A program made the position numbers and the translations under genes. From NCBI RefSeq assembly GCF_004216475.1, contig NZ_CP022303.1, positions 744,001-808,000 of the forward strand: a DNA stretch of 64,000 nt, read 5' to 3'. Of this stretch, positions 60,050-64,000 are shown in pieces (within the stretch, counting starts at the first letter, position 1; every line of letters begins with the position of its first letter). The notes below the pieces were generated by a model. That model saw only the letters and a list, made by a program, of their open reading frames with translations. It ran no database searches and had not been told where the DNA came from. The stretch comes from Thalassococcus sp. S3. Its GTDB lineage: Bacteria > Pseudomonadota > Alphaproteobacteria > Rhodobacterales > Rhodobacteraceae.

Positions 60050-61441
60050 ATGACCGAAAAGACCCAGAACCAGATGTGGGGCGGCCGCTTTGCCGCCGGA
60101 CCGGATGCGATCATGGAGGCAATTAACGCCTCGATCGGGTTCGACAAGCGCATGGCGGCACAGGATATCGCCGGTTCCAGGGCCCATGCCGCGATGCTGG
60201 CCGCGCAGGGCATCATCAGTGATAGCGACGCGGCGGCGATCCGGGAAGGCTTGCTCACGGTGTTGTCAGAGATAGAAGGCGGGACATTCGCGTTTTCGAC
60301 CGCGCTGGAAGACATTCACATGAATGTCGAGGCAAGGTTGAAGGAGTTGATCGGGGAGCCTGCAGGGCGGCTGCACACCGCACGCAGCCGGAACGATCAG
60401 GTCGCCACGGATTTCAAGCTGTGGGTGCGGGATCAACTGGATGCGGCAGAGGGGGGCCTCGTCGCGCTCTTGCGTGCGCTCCTCGGCCAGGCTGAGGCGG
60501 GGGCTGACTGGGTCATGCCGGGCTTTACCCATCTGCAGACCGCCCAGCCGGTGACGTGGGGCCATCACATGATGGCCTATGTCGAGATGTTCGCCCGGGA
60601 CCTCAGCCGGGTGCGGGACGCCCGCGCGCGGATGAACGAATCGCCCCTTGGGGCAGCGGCCCTGGCCGGGACGGGCTTTCCGATTGACCGGGATCTAACG
60701 GCGGAGGCACTGGGCTTTGACCGTCCATCCGCTAATTCGCTTGATGCTGTGAGCGACCGGGACTTCGCCCTGGAATTCCTGGGTGTGGCCAGCATCTGTG
60801 CCATGCATCTGTCCCGCTTCGCCGAGGAGCTTGTGATCTGGTCCTCTGCTCAGTTCCGCTTTGTCACCCTGTCTGATCGCTTCTCCACCGGGTCTTCGAT
60901 CATGCCGCAGAAGAAAAACCCAGACGCCGCCGAGCTGATCCGGGCCAAGGTGGGTCGGATCATGGGGGCAAATGTGGGTCTGATGACGGTGATGAAGGGC
61001 CTGCCCCTGACCTATTCAAAGGACATGCAGGAAGACAAGGAACAAGTCTTTGACGCCGCCGACAATTGGATGCTGGCTCTTGCCGCGATGGAGGGCATGG
61101 TCCGCGATATGACCGCCAATCGCGACGCTCTGGCCGCGGCGGCCGGCAGCGGCTTTTCCACGGCGACCGATCTTGCCGACTGGCTGGTCCGGGAACTCGG
61201 TCTGCCCTTCCGGGACGCGCACCATATCACCGGCGCGCTGGTTGCAAAGGCCGAGGCAAAGGGATGTGACCTGCCTGATCTGAGCCTTGCCGACATGCAA
61301 GAGGTCAACCCCGACATTACCGACGGCGTCTTTGGTGTCCTTGGCGTTGAAAACTCGGTAAACTCGCGCATGTCGTATGGTGGAACCGCGCCTGCGCAAG
61401 TGCGTATGCAGATCGACCGCTGGAAAGAGAGGCTGACATGA
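60050..61441 (+). CDS. argH: Argininosuccinate lyase
   Basis: A 463-residue fumarase/aspartase-superfamily enzyme that splits argininosuccinate to arginine and fumarate (EC 4.3.2.1). The family marks are [11 protein letters not shown] at the N-terminus, [17 protein letters not shown] (catalytic His/Thr region), [16 protein letters not shown], and the mobile signature loop [15 protein letters not shown] 60050 has AAGGG upstream. The stop overlaps the next start (ATGA). Confidence 0.97.
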   Translation: MTEKTQNQMWGGRFAAGPDAIMEAINASIGFDKRMAAQDIAGSRAHAAMLAAQGIISDSDAAAIREGLLTVLSEIEGGTFAFSTALEDIHMNVEARLKELIGEPAGRLHTARSRNDQVATDFKLWVRDQLDAAEGGLVALLRALLGQAEAGADWVMPGFTHLQTAQPVTWGHHMMAYVEMFARDLSRVRDARARMNESPLGAAALAGTGFPIDRDLTAEALGFDRPSANSLDAVSDRDFALEFLGVASICAMHLSRFAEELVIWSSAQFRFVTLSDRFSTGSSIMPQKKNPDAAELIRAKVGRIMGANVGLMTVMKGLPLTYSKDMQEDKEQVFDAADNWMLALAAMEGMVRDMTANRDALAAAAGSGFSTATDLADWLVRELGLPFRDAHHITGALVAKAEAKGCDLPDLSLADMQEVNPDITDGVFGVLGVENSVNSRMSYGGTAPAQVRMQIDRWKERLT

Positions 61442-61650
61442 CACGGATTTGGACGAGCCTTGCCTTTGTTGCCCTGCTTGCAGCGTGCGGGGTGGATGGC
61501 GAGCCGCGACCCCCTGAGCCGAAGCAGACTGGAAACGTGCGTGTTTCAGGATCGGCTGCTGTTGGCGTGTCGGTGTCATCCAACGGGGTGCATCCCTCGG
61601 GCAGTGTCGGTCTGAGCAGAGGACCGGTGCACTTGAGCGTAGGGTTCTAA
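61438..61650 (+). CDS. Small lipoprotein
   Basis: A 70-residue lipoprotein. The signal ends in the lipobox LLAAC (Cys at residue 17). The mature part starts [12 protein letters not shown] and then has a Ser/Gly/Val-rich repeat region ([23 protein letters not shown]). It overlaps argH by four bases. In gammaproteobacteria a small lipoprotein (LptM/LppL) also precedes lysA; whether this is the counterpart is unclear because only the lipobox and position are shared. Confidence 0.78.
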   Translation: MTRIWTSLAFVALLAACGVDGEPRPPEPKQTGNVRVSGSAAVGVSVSSNGVHPSGSVGLSRGPVHLSVGF

Positions 61651-61655
61651 GAACA

Positions 61656-61973
61656 ATGTCGCCTTTGCGAATGATCTATCTCGCCCTCGCAATCTGGGGG
61701 GCGATCCATCCGATGTATTATTTCATCTCCTGGTTCAATGCGAACGGCTACGACATCATGGCCATGGTCGATGCCTGGCACGTCAATGCCGCGACCAGCG
61801 GGCTGGTTTGGGATTTGACCATCGCGGCAGTGACACTGACCGTCTTTATCGTGGCCGAAGTCGCGGTAAGGCGGAACTGGATCGGCCTTTTGGCGATCCC
61901 CGCCACATTTTGCATCGGTGTGAGTTGTGGTCTGCCGCTCTATCTCTTCCTGCGGAGCAGACCCGTCGACTGA
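61656..61973 (+). CDS. DUF2834 family membrane protein
   Basis: A 105-residue membrane protein with three hydrophobic segments (about residues 5-25, 50-68, 75-97). The WGAIHPMYYFISWFNANG region and the WDLTIAAVTLTVFIVAE helix match the DUF2834 pattern. It starts five bases after the lipoprotein stop, so it is in the argH operon. Function unknown. Confidence 0.78.
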   Translation: MSPLRMIYLALAIWGAIHPMYYFISWFNANGYDIMAMVDAWHVNAATSGLVWDLTIAAVTLTVFIVAEVAVRRNWIGLLAIPATFCIGVSCGLPLYLFLRSRPVD

Positions 61974-62062
61974 GCGCTGTTTTCTAAAATCGGAAACAAT
62001 AGAGCCCAAATCTCGCCACTATTCTTGGATAAGCCCACCTGAAACATGTCCAGGAGGGGCCC

Positions 62063-63262
62063 ATGACGCTGGCAGAGACAGACAGCAAAGCGCTACTTTC
62101 GGCGCCCAAATCCGCGCAAGCGCCGCAGAACTCGCAAATGGTGCGCGTGGCGCGCGACTACGGTGTCAGCCCGTTTCGGCAATTGCGTGACGCGTTTTCT
62201 CTGCGTTACGGCCCGCAAAAACTTGCGCTTGCGGAGTATTACAGCAGCGGTCTTTATGATCCGTCCCTGACGCCTGAGCGCAAGAAAGAGTATCTTGGCG
62301 TCACCGGAAGCTATCAGATCAATCTTCGTCTGTCGCCTTTGGACCTGACCAAGATGCGCGCCCTTCTCTGGGACAAGGTCATGTATACCGCGCTCTTGCA
62401 GCAGCTTGATCTTCCAACGACCAGGACGCAGGCCGTTGCCTCCCCCAACCGCTATTTCGGAGCGATCCCGGCCTTGCGCAACCCGGACGCGATACGCAGG
62501 TTCCTGCTGGAAAAGGCAAGCTATCCGATCTTCGGAAAACCGTGCGAGGGATATGGCAGCGTGGGGTCGGTTCTCATATCCGGCGCGGATGAAGACGGTG
62601 TGCATCTTGCCAACGGCAAACACATTCCGCTTGAACGCTTCTGCGTCGAGATTTTCGCGGACTACCCCGATGGCTATATTTTTCAGGACGTTATCCGACA
62701 GCATCCCGAGATCGAGGCGGTGACAGGACATGCGGTGGGCACCCTTCGCATGGTGACGATCCGGGGTGCGGATGACACGCCGCGCGTGCTTTACACCGTT
62801 TGGAAGATCCCGTCGCCGTCCGCGATGTCCGACAACTTCTGGCAAAAAGGCAGCATGGTTGCGGCGATTGATGGAGCGAGCGGAGAGGTCGGGCGCTGCC
62901 GGATCGGCACGGGCCTTGACGGGGCATGGATCGAACGGCACCCTGTGAGTGGGATTGAATTCGAGGGCCTTCGGATCCCGCATTGGGCGGCCATCAAGGA
63001 TGCCGCGTTGAAAGGGCACGCTCTATTTCCTGAGTTTGGGATCGTCGGCTGGGATATCGCGATCGGTCAGGATGGCCCCATCCTGGTTGAGTGCAACGAT
63101 AACCCCTATCATGTCCTCTGGCAGTTCGCCCATGGGCGCGGGTTCTGTAACGCCGAGATGATGTGTCATGTGGAAGAGGCCGGGTCCCGCTCTCAAGAGA
63201 TGCTTGCGGCCAGGATCGCCACCCATCAAACGCGAGAGAAGGCGCGGCTTTCAAAGCATTGA
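62063..63262 (+). CDS. ATP-grasp protein, sugar-transfer associated type
   Basis: A 399-residue ATP-grasp enzyme of the 'sugar-transfer associated' group (PF14397-like). The ATP-binding Lys/Gly-rich loop reads IFGKPCEGYGSVGSVLIS, the segment TLRMVTIRG and the Mg2+ segment VGWDIAIGQDGPILVECNDNP follow, where Glu and Asn bind metal. Relatives lie in polysaccharide clusters and join carboxylic acids to amines or phosphates. Here there is no glycosyltransferase nearby; it sits between argH/DUF2834 and lysA. ATG 62063 has CAGGAGGGG upstream. The substrate is not known. Confidence 0.82.
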   Translation: MTLAETDSKALLSAPKSAQAPQNSQMVRVARDYGVSPFRQLRDAFSLRYGPQKLALAEYYSSGLYDPSLTPERKKEYLGVTGSYQINLRLSPLDLTKMRALLWDKVMYTALLQQLDLPTTRTQAVASPNRYFGAIPALRNPDAIRRFLLEKASYPIFGKPCEGYGSVGSVLISGADEDGVHLANGKHIPLERFCVEIFADYPDGYIFQDVIRQHPEIEAVTGHAVGTLRMVTIRGADDTPRVLYTVWKIPSPSAMSDNFWQKGSMVAAIDGASGEVGRCRIGTGLDGAWIERHPVSGIEFEGLRIPHWAAIKDAALKGHALFPEFGIVGWDIAIGQDGPILVECNDNPYHVLWQFAHGRGFCNAEMMCHVEEAGSRSQEMLAARIATHQTREKARLSKH

Positions 63263-63293
63263 TCTGATCCGCATTCCCGGCTAAGCGCGCGAT

Positions 63294-64000
63294 ATGGATC
63301 ACTTTCTGTATCGCGACGGCACCCTTTATGCCGAAGATGTCCCGGTGGCTGACATTGCAGCGGCGGTCGGCACGCCCTTTTACCTTTATTCCACCGCCAC
63401 GCTCCTGCGGCACTATCGTCTGTTCGAGGACGCGCTGGCGGGGACGGAGCATCTGGTCTGCTACGCGATGAAGGCCGCAAGCAACCAGGCCATCCTCAAG
63501 ACCCTGGCAGAGGCTGGTGCGGGTATGGATGTGGTTTCGGTCGGAGAGTATCTGCGCGCCCGGGCCGCTGGCGTTCCGGGGGGGCGGATCGTTTTTTCCG
63601 GGGTCGGCAAAACAGCCGATGAGATCCGTACCGCGCTTGAAGGCGGGATCCGTCAATTCAACGTCGAATCCGAACCGGAAATGCAGGTGCTAAGCGCCGT
63701 GGCCGAGAGCACGGGGACATCGGTTCCAATCACGATCCGGGTGAACCCAGACGTCGACGCCAAGACACATGCCAAGATTTCCACCGGCAAGTCCGAAAAC
63801 AAGTTTGGCATCCCGATTGCGCGGGCCCGCGATGTCTATGCGCTGGCCGCGTCCCTGCCGGGGTTGGAGGTGATCGGGATCGACGTCCACATCGGCTCGC
63901 AACTGACGGATCTGGCCCCGTTTGAATTGGCATTTCAGAAAGTTGCGGAGCTGACGGAGGTCTTGCGGGCCGATGGACATGATATCCGCCGTCTCGATCT
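63294..64000 (+). CDS. lysA: Diaminopimelate decarboxylase (3' end off window)
   Basis: The first 235 residues of a PLP fold-type III decarboxylase that makes lysine from meso-diaminopimelate (EC 4.1.1.20). It starts MDHFLYRDGTLYAEDVPV, then TPFYLYSTATL, the PLP lysine in VCYAMKAASNQAIL (residue about 60), GAGMDVVSVGEYLRA, FSGVGKT, the SKFG-like ENKFGIP and HIGSQL with the His that stacks on PLP. The gene runs off the right edge without a stop. Confidence 0.95.
   Translation, partial: MDHFLYRDGTLYAEDVPVADIAAAVGTPFYLYSTATLLRHYRLFEDALAGTEHLVCYAMKAASNQAILKTLAEAGAGMDVVSVGEYLRARAAGVPGGRIVFSGVGKTADEIRTALEGGIRQFNVESEPEMQVLSAVAESTGTSVPITIRVNPDVDAKTHAKISTGKSENKFGIPIARARDVYALAASLPGLEVIGIDVHIGSQLTDLAPFELAFQKVAELTEVLRADGHDIRRLD

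Overview
The window looks like a chromosomal segment of an alphaproteobacterium of the Rhodobacterales (Roseobacter/Rhodobacter group). The DNA is GC-rich and codon use looks even throughout. Lineage markers include a malyl-CoA lyase close to the Rhodobacter Mcl1 type, phaA-phaB, a zinc-ribbon form of DNA polymerase IV, a GTTC-N7-GTTC LexA-type box, and an intergenic repeat of the kind common upstream of genes in this order. I see no prophage, insertion sequence, integrase, CRISPR array or rRNA operon.

Layout. 1-5 kb (minus strand): a MacB/Dev-type ABC exporter (ATPase, FtsX permease, HlyD-like adaptor), then a cobalamin riboswitch and the start of a DUF1636 gene that it should control. 5.4-14.8 kb (plus): a nine-gene operon with a complete branched-chain-type (Liv/HAAT) ABC importer, two different adenylate-forming CoA ligases at its two ends, a secreted protein of unknown function and a small DUF protein. 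15-20.3 kb: an orphan ferric-iron-type permease, a duplicated double-palindrome element, an amidohydrolase translationally coupled to a G3E (COG0523) GTPase, and a divergent LysR regulator. 20.3-27.1 kb: a proline-iminopeptidase-like hydrolase divergent from a complete Dpp-type peptide importer.

27-34 kb is housekeeping: rpmJ, tRNA-Val(GAC), an N-formylglutamate amidohydrolase homologue, dinB, a Nudix hydrolase, rpmI-rplT, pyk, a second N-formylglutamate amidohydrolase homologue and a DUF1244 protein. 34.4-38.5 kb: malyl-CoA lyase divergent from a dgcN-dgcA-dat cluster that can turn D-amino-acid nitrogen into N-acetyl-L-glutamate. 38.6-44.3 kb: tRNA-Val(TAC), an MFS gene broken by an in-frame stop, greA, a methyltransferase, a SoxR-type regulator facing its likely target (a VOC protein) across a 19-bp-spacer promoter, and an EthD protein that also ends at a premature TAA.

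44.6-50 kb: ETF-ubiquinone oxidoreductase, a TPR protein whose Shine-Dalgarno lies in a 13-bp hairpin, ispE, and a convergent polyprenyl diphosphate synthase. 50-57.6 kb: DUF2007, a TrmN6-like methyltransferase, YdcH, a DMT exporter with a LysR regulator, a 35-codon ORF with its own terminator, phaB-phaA, an EAL protein, and tag (alkylation repair) behind a LexA-type box. 57.6-64 kb: a fatty-acid-hydroxylase-family protein, small secreted or membrane proteins, a TlpA-like thioredoxin divergent from argH with only 21 bp between start codons, and then argH, a small lipoprotein, a DUF2834 protein, a sugar-transfer-type ATP-grasp protein and lysA (cut by the window end).

The regions most worth follow-up are the Liv operon with two CoA ligases and a secreted partner, the amidohydrolase/G3E GTPase pair, the SD-sequestering leader at 46.3 kb, the SoxR-VOC switch, and the two in-frame TAA codons where a CAA (Gln) codon would read through. 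All product names come from reading motifs by eye; no database search was run.
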